Source: WJMD01 sp964596015 (GTDB lineage Bacteria > Joyebacterota > Joyebacteria > Joyebacterales > Joyebacteraceae). From it: a DNA stretch of 64,000 bases. The position numbers and the translations under genes are program-made. The stretch spans positions 1-64,000 of the forward strand of contig CAZQSB010000004.1 in the NCBI GenBank assembly GCA_964596015.1, written 5' to 3'. Of this stretch, positions 8,366 to 18,261 are shown in pieces. Position 1 is the first letter of the stretch. Every line of letters begins with the position of its first letter. The notes beneath the pieces are model-generated. The model was given only the letters and a program-made list of their open reading frames with translations, was not told the origin of the DNA and searched no databases.

Positions 8366-9817
8366 ATGACACGACGTCTTCTCGTTCTCGCGTACGGCCT
8401 GTGCGCTCTCATCCTGCTTCCCTCGTGCGGAGCCGAGAAGAGCACCGGTGACCTCGGTGACGTGACCGGCTACTGGCGCGGCACGCTTCCGTCCCAGCGG
8501 GATGCCGGGCTCGAACTCGTGTTCCACGTGAGAGAGGCCGGGCCCGGGCGCCTCGAGGCCATCGGCTACTGGCTCGAGGACGGCATGGTCAACAACGAGT
8601 TCCCGGTCGCGCGCGTGGTCTACCGCGGCGAGGATGCTTCGCTCGGGTTCGCGTACGGCGACGTGACATACGATGCGAGCGTCGACCCGAAGCTCGGGAT
8701 CGCGCGCGGTACCTTCAGCTTCCCCGAGCAGGAGGAGACGCTCCTCATGACGCACGTCGGCTCCGGGACGCTCGAGGAGCTATCCCCCCGGCCGGGCGTC
8801 GCGGGAGCGGACTATGTCTACGAGAGGCCTGAGAAGCTGGACGATGGGTGGGACGTCGCCTCGCTCGATGACGCCGGCTTCGTCCCGGACGTCGCTACCG
8901 AGGCGGTACGGGGCGTCCTTGACGGAGAGCACGGCATCATCACGTCGCTGCTCGTCGTCCGCGACGGCAGACTCGCGCTCGAGGAGTACTTTTACGGCTC
9001 GGGCCGGGGCCGGCTTCAGCCCACGATGTCGGTGACCAAGTCGGTGGTGTCGCTTCTTGTCGGACAGGCTATCGACGGGGGTCTCATCGACGGCGTCGAT
9101 GCGCCGATCCTCTCGTTCTTCCCCGAGCGGCGGCGCGACGCGGCCGACGGTTGGGAGGACGTCACGCTCGAGCACGTCCTGACGATGACAACGGGCGTCG
9201 AGTGGCCCGCCGAGGTGAGGGAGGGCGCCTATCCCGCTCCGGCGGACCGCTTCTCGGGCGTCCTCGAGCGACCGATGACCGCTGAGCCGGGGACCCGGTT
9301 CGACTACGTCGGTCTCAATGTCGAGCTTCTGGCCGGCGTCATTGAGACGGCGACCGGCGTGAACGCCGACGTGTACGCGCGCGACGCGCTCTTCGCGCCC
9401 CTCGGGATAACCGAGTACGACTGGTCGAAGCTGAGGTGGCAGGGCCATCCGCACATGGGGGGGTCGCTTCACCTGAAGCCGCGCGACATGGCCAGGATCG
9501 GGCTGCTGGTCCTTCGAGACGGCGCTTGGAACGGAGAGCAGGTCGTCTCCGAGTCGTGGATCGAGCGCTCGACGGCCACACATGTCGAGGAGGGGCCGAA
9601 CCGGGGCTACGGCTATCTCTGGTGGACGGGAACCTACGAGTTCGGCGGGCGCACGGTCGACGCGGTCTTCGCGAGCGGCCTCGGGAGCAACTACATCGCC
9701 GTTCTTCCCGACTACGACATGGTCGTCGTCACGACGGGGCGCAACGTGACGAACGGGCTTCATCAGGCGCCCCTGGATATGATCCGGGACGCCCTTCTCC
9801 CGGCTGTGCGGGAGTGA
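8366..9817 (+). CDS. Lipoprotein serine hydrolase, beta-lactamase class C / esterase type
   Basis: 483 residues. The signal peptide ends in a lipobox LPSC, so the enzyme is probably anchored in the envelope. An N-terminal beta domain (about 30-130) precedes the serine beta-lactamase-like domain (about 170-480) with the SxxK motif in PTMSVTKSVVS, a Tyr region FDYVGLNVELL in the position of the YxN motif, and GYGYLWWTG near the third conserved box. Such proteins are esterases, peptidases or amidases (EstB or NylB-like) rather than true beta-lactamases. GGGAG lies upstream of the ATG. A convergent terminator follows. Confidence 0.8.
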   Translation: MTRRLLVLAYGLCALILLPSCGAEKSTGDLGDVTGYWRGTLPSQRDAGLELVFHVREAGPGRLEAIGYWLEDGMVNNEFPVARVVYRGEDASLGFAYGDVTYDASVDPKLGIARGTFSFPEQEETLLMTHVGSGTLEELSPRPGVAGADYVYERPEKLDDGWDVASLDDAGFVPDVATEAVRGVLDGEHGIITSLLVVRDGRLALEEYFYGSGRGRLQPTMSVTKSVVSLLVGQAIDGGLIDGVDAPILSFFPERRRDAADGWEDVTLEHVLTMTTGVEWPAEVREGAYPAPADRFSGVLERPMTAEPGTRFDYVGLNVELLAGVIETATGVNADVYARDALFAPLGITEYDWSKLRWQGHPHMGGSLHLKPRDMARIGLLVLRDGAWNGEQVVSESWIERSTATHVEEGPNRGYGYLWWTGTYEFGGRTVDAVFASGLGSNYIAVLPDYDMVVVTTGRNVTNGLHQAPLDMIRDALLPAVRE

Positions 9818-9863
9818 GCGCCCCGGGTTTCCGGCGGTCCAGGCTTCCGCCGGGATGCCGGAG

Positions 9864-9885
9864 CGGCGGGCGGCCAAGCCCGCCG
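9864..9885. terminator. Bidirectional terminator
   Basis: CGGCGGGC (9864-9871), loop GGCCAA, GCCCGCCG (9878-9885), between convergent stop codons at 9817 and 9896. A second hairpin (CCGGCGG 9831-9837 with CCGCCGG 9847-9853) lies just before it. Confidence 0.6.
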
Positions 9886-9895
9886 GACCGGTCCG

Positions 9896-10402
9896 TCAGT
9901 CCTGGTTCGCGGTCCTGAGCATCGCCGCGAAATCCGAGAGGTGGTCGATGTCGGCGGACGCCCATCCGCCCTCGACGTCGACCTCCGTCTCCAGTTCCAC
10001 CCAGCCGTCGCCTTCGTCACAACAGATGACGATCTCCACCCGGTCCGCTCCCCGGCGGGTGGGAGCATCGAACTTGATGGAGATGTTCGCGGCCGTCAGG
10101 AACTCCGTCCCGGACGGCTCGACCGTGTAGGCGGCCGAGGCGAAATCGAGGTCACGTGTGGGCTGGGCGGGGGAGTTGTTCTCGGTCACGCTGAAGCGGA
10201 CGTTTCTGTTCAGGGAACCCGGCGGAATGCGGATCGTCACGCCGTCCTTGATCCTGAACTCGCCGCCGAGCGGGCCGACGACCTGGTCGATGCCGTCGTC
10301 GACGTCACCGGGGCCGGCCGGGTCGTCGCTCAACGTGCAGCTCATGAGGAGCGCCGCGGCTCCGATGACTATCGCCGACAGCGCGATCAGCCTGCGTCTC
10401 AT
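9896..10402 (-). CDS. Small lipoprotein with ZU5-like domain
   Basis: 168 residues. The signal peptide ends in lipobox LMSC, followed by an Asp/Gly-rich linker. The core (about residues 42-125) has GPLGGEF and VTIRIPPGSLNRNV, the pattern of ZU5-like beta domains found in secreted bacterial lipoproteins. GGGAGGTAACGG precedes the ATG. A near-consensus promoter lies 55-83 bases upstream of the ATG. The domain usually mediates protein or surface contacts; no enzymatic motif is visible. Confidence 0.72.
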   Translation of the reverse strand: MRRRLIALSAIVIGAAALLMSCTLSDDPAGPGDVDDGIDQVVGPLGGEFRIKDGVTIRIPPGSLNRNVRFSVTENNSPAQPTRDLDFASAAYTVEPSGTEFLTAANISIKFDAPTRRGADRVEIVICCDEGDGWVELETEVDVEGGWASADIDHLSDFAAMLRTANQD

Positions 10403-10456
10403 CCGTTACCTCCCTGGTCGTGAGTCGCTCACTTGATTCCTAGTAGCATGATTCCG

Positions 10457-10485
10457 ACTATAACTAACAGGGCCTTTCCTGTCAA
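10457..10485 (-). promoter_or_regulatory. Strong sigma70-type promoter for the ZU5-like lipoprotein
   Basis: Read on the minus strand: TTGACA (10485-10480), 17 bases, TATAGT (10462-10457), 11 of 12 to consensus. Transcription would start near 10450, about 48 bases before the ATG. Confidence 0.7.
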
Positions 10486-10510
10486 ACGACTTCTGGGCGC
10501 CCATGTCCGG

Positions 10511-10557
10511 GGACGGAGTTCATGGCGCCGACGCCCGCGGACGGAGTTCATGGCGCC
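10511..10557. repeat. Tandem repeat, period 28 bp
   Basis: The 19-base string GGACGGAGTTCATGGCGCC occurs at 10511-10529 and again at 10539-10557, with a similar GC-rich spacer. Confidence 0.75.
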
Positions 10558-10663
10558 CATGCCCGGGCACCGAGGTCACATCGCCGACCACCGGCTCCAA
10601 TGCCCGGCTCCGACTCCTCGACGACTGAGCCGCCGGTCACGCGCGGGCGAAGAAAACTCGAGG

Positions 10664-10692
10664 TTGACAGGCCCGACACCATTCCATAAACT
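10664..10692 (+). promoter_or_regulatory. Sigma70-type promoter of the ABC exporter operon
   Basis: TTGACA (10664-10669, perfect), 17-base spacer, TAAACT (10687-10692, 4 of 6). A start near 10699 would give a leader of about 215 bases before the ATG at 10914. Confidence 0.6.
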
Positions 10693-10758
10693 CGCACATA
10701 CATCGTATCTTGCCCCTTTGCGGGGCGGGCCAGCAGTCCGGGACGGACCAACAGGACT

Positions 10759-10788
10759 ATGATTCTCGCGATTGGCTCCATCACATAG
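10759..10788 (+). CDS. Possible 9-codon leader peptide
   Basis: ATG at 10759 and TAG at 10786 encode MILAIGSIT. It lies between the predicted transcription start and the intrinsic terminator at 10820. The ribosome site is weak (AGGA very close to the ATG). A GGCTC segment inside it (10773-10777) is complementary to GAGCC in the terminator (near 10832-10836), so ribosome position could affect terminator folding. This is inference from layout only. Confidence 0.3.
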   Translation: MILAIGSIT

Positions 10789-10819
10789 GTCCAGGAGAAC
10801 ACTCCATCGGGGTATCGCA

Positions 10820-10848
10820 GCCGGGGGCTACGAGCCTCCGGCGTTTTT
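10820..10848 (+). terminator. Intrinsic terminator inside the ABC exporter leader (attenuator candidate)
   Basis: GCCGGGGGCT (10820-10829), loop ACG, AGCCTCCGGC (10833-10842), then G and five T (10844-10848). The stem is 10 bp with one G-U pair. The only upstream plus-strand gene (ending 9817) has its own terminator, so this one lies in the leader of the exporter, 65 bases before the ATG. Confidence 0.7.
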
Positions 10849-10913
10849 GCATCCTGGAACCGTGGCGACCGTTCTGAGAATCCACGAGCACCATCGCGAG
10901 AAGGCAGAGAACC

Positions 10914-12713
10914 ATGTGGCACGAAGATTACATCCCTGACGAGGACGAGAAGCAGGTCCGGCATCTGCCGCTTCGGCAGATGATGGCCCGCGTCCTCCCG
11001 ATGTTCCGGCCGCACCGCCGCACGCTCATCATCGCGGCGGCCCTGATGGTGGTCGCTGTCGGGGCCGAGCTCGCGGGACCGCTCATTATCCGACACGTTC
11101 TCGACGTCGAGATCCCTGACGGCGACAAGAGGGGCGTCCTCTACCAGGGCATCCTCTACGCCGGGCTCTTCGCCATCGGCATGGCGGCGGCCTACGTCCA
11201 GGTCGTCATGGTCTCGAGGGTCGGGCTCTCCATCATCATGGAGCTCCGCGAGCAGGCGCTTTCGCATCTCCTCACGCTCTCGCTGGGGTACTTCGACAAG
11301 AACCCGCCCGGGCGCCTCATGGCTCGGGTCGAGAGCGACATCGAGCGTCTCAGGATGCTCTTCAGCGAGGTGGCGCTGGCGCTCCTTCGGAACGCGGTGC
11401 TCCTCTTCGGAACGCTGGCCGTGATGCTTTTCGCGGACGCGAAGGTCACGCTCACGATCGTGATCATCATGGCGCCGATCGTTGTGGCGACCTACTTCTT
11501 CCTCCGGTACATCCGGAGGGCGTTCCGTCAGATCCGAAAGCTCTACGCGAGGGTCTCGACGTTCCTGGCTGAGTACGTCCAGAACATCCCGATCCTCCAG
11601 ATCTTCGGTTACACGGAGCGCGCGATCCTCGACCTGGCCCGTCTCAACCGGGACAAGTACTCGAAGGAGGTGCGGGTCTTCTTCCGCGAGTACGCCTTCT
11701 GGGGCGCCTTCTCGTCGATCGAGATCGCGGCCGTGATGATCATCATCTACGTCGGCGCAAGGCATGTCTTCGGTGTGGTGATGACCGTCGGGACGCTCGT
11801 GCTCTTCATCGAGTACACACGCCGGCTCTTCTGGCCGCTGGTGATGTTCTCGGAGCAGCTCGACTTCATCCAGCAGGCGTTCGCCTCGGCCGACCGGGTC
11901 TTCGACGTGCTCGACACGCCGTCGAAGACGCCCGACAGGCCCGACGCCACGGAGGACGTGCCGGACGAGTGGAGAGAGATCGCTTTCGAGGACGTGACCT
12001 TCGAGTACGAGGGCGGGACCAGGGCGCTCGACCATGTGAGCTTCACGCTCGAGCGGGGGCAGCAGATCGCGCTGGTGGGACTCTCAGGAGGCGGCAAGAC
12101 GACGATCACCAACCTGCTGCTCAGATTCTACGAGCCGACGAGCGGGAGGATCACCATCGACGGAAGGGACATCCGCGAGTTCAAGCAGCGCGCCTGGAGG
12201 AAGAAGCTCGGTCTGGTGCTTCAGGACATCCATCTCTTCCCCGGCACGTTGATGGACAACCTCCGCGTCATGCGGGACGAGATCCCGAGAGAGCACATCG
12301 ACCGCGCGATGGACGTCGTGCAGGCGGGGGCGGTCGTGGACAGGCTTCCGGAGGGGTACGAGACGGAGCTCTCGGAGGGCGGCACGAACCTCTCGATGGG
12401 GGAGCGGCAGCTCCTCTGCTTCGCGAGGGCCATCGTGGACGATCCGGACATCCTCATCCTCGACGAGGCCACGTCGTCGGTGGACCCGGCGACGGAGCAG
12501 AGGCTGCAGGACGCGCTCGACCACCTGCTCGAGGGGCGCACGGCGCTCATCGTCGCCCACAGGCTGCAGACCATCATCAAGGTCGACCGGATCTTCGTGA
12601 TGAACGAGGGGCAGCTGGTCGAGCAGGGAACGCACGAGGAGCTCTACCGGCAGGACGGCATTTACCGAGACCTCTTCGACCTCCAGTTCGCGTCCCACGC
12701 GATGGAGGCGTGA
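10914..12713 (+). CDS. Heterodimeric ABC exporter subunit with the intact ATPase residues
   Basis: 599 residues: six-helix ABC exporter membrane domain (about 30-320) and a C-terminal ATPase domain. Walker A GLSGGGKTT is at 389-397, Walker B ILILDE ends at the catalytic Glu518, and AHR supplies the switch His. The ABC signature is LSMGE (493-497) instead of LSGGQ. With the next gene (12 bases downstream) it forms a pair in which each subunit carries one altered element, as in TM287/288 or BmrCD-type multidrug or lipid exporters. The substrate is unknown. A long leader with a terminator precedes it. Confidence 0.88.
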   Translation: MWHEDYIPDEDEKQVRHLPLRQMMARVLPMFRPHRRTLIIAAALMVVAVGAELAGPLIIRHVLDVEIPDGDKRGVLYQGILYAGLFAIGMAAAYVQVVMVSRVGLSIIMELREQALSHLLTLSLGYFDKNPPGRLMARVESDIERLRMLFSEVALALLRNAVLLFGTLAVMLFADAKVTLTIVIIMAPIVVATYFFLRYIRRAFRQIRKLYARVSTFLAEYVQNIPILQIFGYTERAILDLARLNRDKYSKEVRVFFREYAFWGAFSSIEIAAVMIIIYVGARHVFGVVMTVGTLVLFIEYTRRLFWPLVMFSEQLDFIQQAFASADRVFDVLDTPSKTPDRPDATEDVPDEWREIAFEDVTFEYEGGTRALDHVSFTLERGQQIALVGLSGGGKTTITNLLLRFYEPTSGRITIDGRDIREFKQRAWRKKLGLVLQDIHLFPGTLMDNLRVMRDEIPREHIDRAMDVVQAGAVVDRLPEGYETELSEGGTNLSMGERQLLCFARAIVDDPDILILDEATSSVDPATEQRLQDALDHLLEGRTALIVAHRLQTIIKVDRIFVMNEGQLVEQGTHEELYRQDGIYRDLFDLQFASHAMEA

Positions 12714-12725
12714 GCGATAGAACGG

Positions 12726-14618
12726 ATGAACGACATGGAACAGGCACCGGACAACACCGAGCGCGCCGAGACCCGTGAGGACGGGTTGCCGAAGCTCACA
12801 TTCCGCGAGCACGTCGCGTGGTTGTGGGACTTCTGGCGCCCCCATCGGTGGGTGCTCGTCGCGTTGGGGCTCTTCACGCTGGTGTCGGCGTCGGTCGCCG
12901 TGGCCTATCCGCTGGTGTTCCGGTGGGTCATCGATCGCGTCTCCGGCATGTTCGAGGAAGGCGGAGAGGCGCAGGGCCTGACGCAGGTGATGCTGATCCT
13001 GGGGGCGATCCTCCTCGGTCACTTCATCTCGAGGCTCTACCCGGCCACGCGCGCCATGGTGAACGCGCGGCTCGAGCGCGACATCCGCGACCGCGTCTTC
13101 GGCGAGCTCATGGAGAAGGACTACCGGTTCAACAACCGGTTCAGGACCGGCGACGTCGTGACGAGGCTCACCGACGACATCGCCGAGTGGCCGAAGGTCG
13201 CCTGGTTCGCGTGCTCAGGCATCTTCCGGGCGGTCGAGTCGAGCTCGAAGCTCATCTTCTGTCTCGGGGCGATGTTCTACCTGTCGGGCAGGCTGACGCT
13301 CCTCTCCATCGTGCCGCTTCCGATCATGATGTGGGTCTTCTACAGCCTGCGTCACCGGATGCAGTACTACATGGAGGAGTCGCAGAAGAGCGTCTCGGCG
13401 ACGAACGAGGTCCTCGAGTCGGTCTTCACCGGCGTGCGGATCGTCAAGGCGTTCGGGGCCGAGGAGGCGCAGGCCATGCGGCTCCGCGACGTCCTGAAAC
13501 GACGGTTCGACGTGCTGCTGGGGCTCATCAGGTCGCAGGTCATCATGTGGTCGCTCGACACGTTCGCGAGCAGGCTCGGGCAGATGATCGTCATCGCGTA
13601 CGGCGGCTACCTCGTCATCGAGGGGACGCTCTCCGTCGGGACCATCTTCGCGTTCTACGTCTACCTCGACATGCTGACCGCGCCGATGATGGACATCCCG
13701 TGGCTCTTCATGACGGGGCAGCAGGCGTTCGTCTCCATCGACCGAGTTGAAGAGCTGAGGCGCTTTCCGGTGACAGAGGTCCGGACCGCGGGCGGGCCCT
13801 TGAACCGCGTGGACGAGCTGGCCTTCGAGGGCGTGTCGTTCTCGTACGACGGCTCCAGGGGACACGTCGATGATGTGACGTTCTCCGTGAGCGCCGGGTC
13901 GCGCGTCGCCATCGTGGGACCCGTGGCCTGCGGGAAGTCGACCGTCCTCAAGCTCATCGCGGGCGTCATGAGCCCGACCGAGGGGCGTGTCCTCGTGAAC
14001 GGCCTGCCTCTGTCCGACGCGGACTGGGACGACTACCGGACGAAGATCGGGTACGTGCCGCAGGAGGCCGTGCTCTTCTCGAAGTCCGTGCGGGAGAACG
14101 TGCTCTTCGGTCGCGAGGTGCCGGACCAGGCGCCTGAGTCCGATGAGACGGCTTGGGCCGAGCGGTGTCTCTCGGTGGCCCAGATGGACGCCGACCTCAA
14201 GACGTTCCCGGCCGGAGTCGATACCGTCGTCGGTCAGCGCGGAGCGCTGGTCTCCGGAGGGCAGAAGCAGCGGATCGCCATCGCGCGCGCCCTGGCCGGA
14301 TGGCCTCAGGTGCTGCTGCTGGACGACAGCACCGCGGCGCTCGACGCGCGGAACGAGGACCGCTTCTGGCGTCGGCTGGATACCGAGTTCGGCGGGCGGA
14401 TCACGTTCGTCGTCTCGCACCGTCTCACGACCATCCAGCGCGCCGACTCCATTCTGGTGCTCGACGAGGGCAGGCTCGTGGACCGCGGAACCCATCAGGA
14501 GCTTCTCGAACGCTGCGCCATCTACCGCGAGTTCCTGCAGACCGAGCGGCGGAAGGAACATCTGGAGATGGTGGCGGGGATGCGCCAGGCGGCGGACGAT
14601 GAGACGATGGGCGCGTAG
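12726..14618 (+). CDS. Heterodimeric ABC exporter subunit with degenerate catalytic site
   Basis: 630 residues with an exporter-type membrane domain (about 35-330) and an ATPase domain. Walker A GPVACGKST is at 398-406 and the signature VSGGQ (509-513) is canonical, but Walker B reads LLLDDS, so residue 534 is Asp where the catalytic Glu is expected. It pairs with the upstream subunit: its VSGGQ completes the active site there, while its own degenerate site faces LSMGE. The ATG at 12726 has only a weak ribosome site; an in-frame ATG at 12735 is possible. Translation is probably coupled to the upstream gene. Confidence 0.88.
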   Translation: MNDMEQAPDNTERAETREDGLPKLTFREHVAWLWDFWRPHRWVLVALGLFTLVSASVAVAYPLVFRWVIDRVSGMFEEGGEAQGLTQVMLILGAILLGHFISRLYPATRAMVNARLERDIRDRVFGELMEKDYRFNNRFRTGDVVTRLTDDIAEWPKVAWFACSGIFRAVESSSKLIFCLGAMFYLSGRLTLLSIVPLPIMMWVFYSLRHRMQYYMEESQKSVSATNEVLESVFTGVRIVKAFGAEEAQAMRLRDVLKRRFDVLLGLIRSQVIMWSLDTFASRLGQMIVIAYGGYLVIEGTLSVGTIFAFYVYLDMLTAPMMDIPWLFMTGQQAFVSIDRVEELRRFPVTEVRTAGGPLNRVDELAFEGVSFSYDGSRGHVDDVTFSVSAGSRVAIVGPVACGKSTVLKLIAGVMSPTEGRVLVNGLPLSDADWDDYRTKIGYVPQEAVLFSKSVRENVLFGREVPDQAPESDETAWAERCLSVAQMDADLKTFPAGVDTVVGQRGALVSGGQKQRIAIARALAGWPQVLLLDDSTAALDARNEDRFWRRLDTEFGGRITFVVSHRLTTIQRADSILVLDEGRLVDRGTHQELLERCAIYREFLQTERRKEHLEMVAGMRQAADDETMGA

Positions 14619-14682
14619 GCGCCGGAAGGAAACAGGGATGGCGGGGCCCCGGGCGGGTCCGCTCTCCAGCGAACCATCACGC

Positions 14683-14712
14683 GACGGGCGGCGTCTCCGG
14701 ACTCCGCCCGTC
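14683..14712. terminator. Bidirectional terminator
   Basis: GACGGGCGG (14683-14691) pairs with CCGCCCGTC (14704-14712). It lies between convergent genes and overlaps the last two bases of the minus-strand stop codon. Confidence 0.55.
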
Positions 14713-15823
14713 AGCGCTTTCTGGCCACATAGATGTCGGCTTCGATCATGACCTCGCTCGAGTCCATGAAGTGGTGGGCGAAGTAGATGTCGCCGGCCTC
14801 GTTGACGCAAGGCTCCGCCGCGTAGTTGGAAATCACCTCAATCGGTGGGTCCCAGTCCGAGCCTGTGCGCCTCGAGAGAAGGACCGCCGGGCCGTGGTAG
14901 CCGAGACCGCTCGCGCCGGTGTACCACAGCTCGGCGCCGTCAGGCGTTACGAACGGACGGCTCTCCGACGCGGCAGTGTTGACGTCTGGACCCAGGTTCA
15001 CCGGGTCCGACCAGGTCGTCCCGGTCCTCACGACGTAATAGAGGTCGGACGAGCCGTAGCCTCCCGGAATGTCGGCGCCGAAGTAGAGGGTGTCGCCCGA
15101 CGCGTCGAGGTGCCACTCGCCGACGTCGATCTCGGCGTTGAGACGCGCTCCCGCGTTCTGCCAGTTCGACCAGGTCCGCGCTCCGGCTCTGTCCGCGAAC
15201 CACACGTCGTGCTCGCCGTGGTTCCCCCCGCGGATGGAACAGAACCAGAGGTCGTCGCCGAAGAGCGTCGGACATCCTTCGAGAGAGGGCACGTCGGAGA
15301 GGTCGACGAACGTCGGCTCGTCGAGAGCGCGACCGAACCCCGCGTGGCCGGCGCGGACCCCGTCCTCGAGCGCCACCCATATGCCGGTCACGCCGTCGCC
15401 GACCTGGTTCTCCGCCGGCACCGATACGTCGGGCGTGAACCAGAAGAGGAAGACGCTCCCGTCGGGCGAGACGAACGGGGAGTCCTCGCCGCCCGCCGTG
15501 TTGACGGTGCCCTCGAGCGGAACAGCGTCCGACCACGCCGGGTCGTGGACGACCGGCGGGAAGACGTCCGTCTGGGGTGTCACCTTGACGGCGTCCTGTG
15601 GAATGGCCGCGTGACGGTCGGCCGGGGTTGAGGGGTCGGTGGAGCCGCCGCAGCCCGCAAGGGAAGCAGCGGCGGCGATCAGGACGAGCAACCGTCCGGG
15701 CCCGCCCCGGGGACTTCGTCGGTCGGCGTCCGGGGAACCCACGCGCGGCGCGTTCCGGCGCGCCGTTCCGGTCGTTCGCTCGAGTGCGTCTGACAGCCTG
15801 CGGTACAGGCCTTCTCGCTGCAT
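14711..15823 (-). CDS. Lipoprotein with PD40/TolB-like beta-propeller repeats
   Basis: 370 residues from the ATG at 15823, which follows GGGAGTTAAAG. A charged N-terminal stretch of about 45 residues precedes a hydrophobic segment and the lipobox LAGC, an unusually long pre-signal region, so a later non-ATG start is possible. The rest contains repeated blocks such as DSPFVSPDGSVFLF, DTLYFGADIPGG and SRPFVTPDGAELWY, typical of PD40 (WD40-like) repeats of the TolB type. Such proteins are exported binding or scaffold proteins. No catalytic motif is seen. Confidence 0.7.
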   Translation of the reverse strand: MQREGLYRRLSDALERTTGTARRNAPRVGSPDADRRSPRGGPGRLLVLIAAAASLAGCGGSTDPSTPADRHAAIPQDAVKVTPQTDVFPPVVHDPAWSDAVPLEGTVNTAGGEDSPFVSPDGSVFLFWFTPDVSVPAENQVGDGVTGIWVALEDGVRAGHAGFGRALDEPTFVDLSDVPSLEGCPTLFGDDLWFCSIRGGNHGEHDVWFADRAGARTWSNWQNAGARLNAEIDVGEWHLDASGDTLYFGADIPGGYGSSDLYYVVRTGTTWSDPVNLGPDVNTAASESRPFVTPDGAELWYTGASGLGYHGPAVLLSRRTGSDWDPPIEVISNYAAEPCVNEAGDIYFAHHFMDSSEVMIEADIYVARKR

Positions 15824-15878
15824 CTTTAACTCCCGTCTGGTCGCAGGGTTCGGCCGTCTGCTCGGTCGGTCGTGCGGC

Positions 15879-15907
15879 TTGATTCTTGCTTCCGGCAAGG
15901 CTATCAT
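15879..15907 (+). promoter_or_regulatory. Sigma70-like promoter of the AP-superfamily operon
   Basis: TTGATT (15879-15884), 17 bases, TATCAT (15902-15907, 5 of 6). The implied start near 15914 leaves a leader of about 20 bases before the ATG at 15934. Confidence 0.5.
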
Positions 15908-15933
15908 AGCTAGGGGAGGTGGGAACAGGCACG

Positions 15934-18261
<2,328 letters not shown>

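Larger units (their letters stand above)
10403..10913. other. 511-bp intergenic region: divergent promoters, repeat and attenuator-like leader
   Basis: No convincing protein gene of normal size lies here. It holds the minus-strand promoter of the lipoprotein (10457-10485), a 28-bp-period tandem repeat (10511-10557), a plus-strand promoter (10664-10692), a possible 9-codon leader peptide (10759-10788) and an intrinsic terminator (10820-10848), all before the ABC exporter start at 10914. Confidence 0.7.

Noticed and set aside
10433..10762. 109-codon open frame upstream of the ABC exporter
   Set aside because: It covers the tandem repeat and promoter, no homology is recognisable and codon use is poor.
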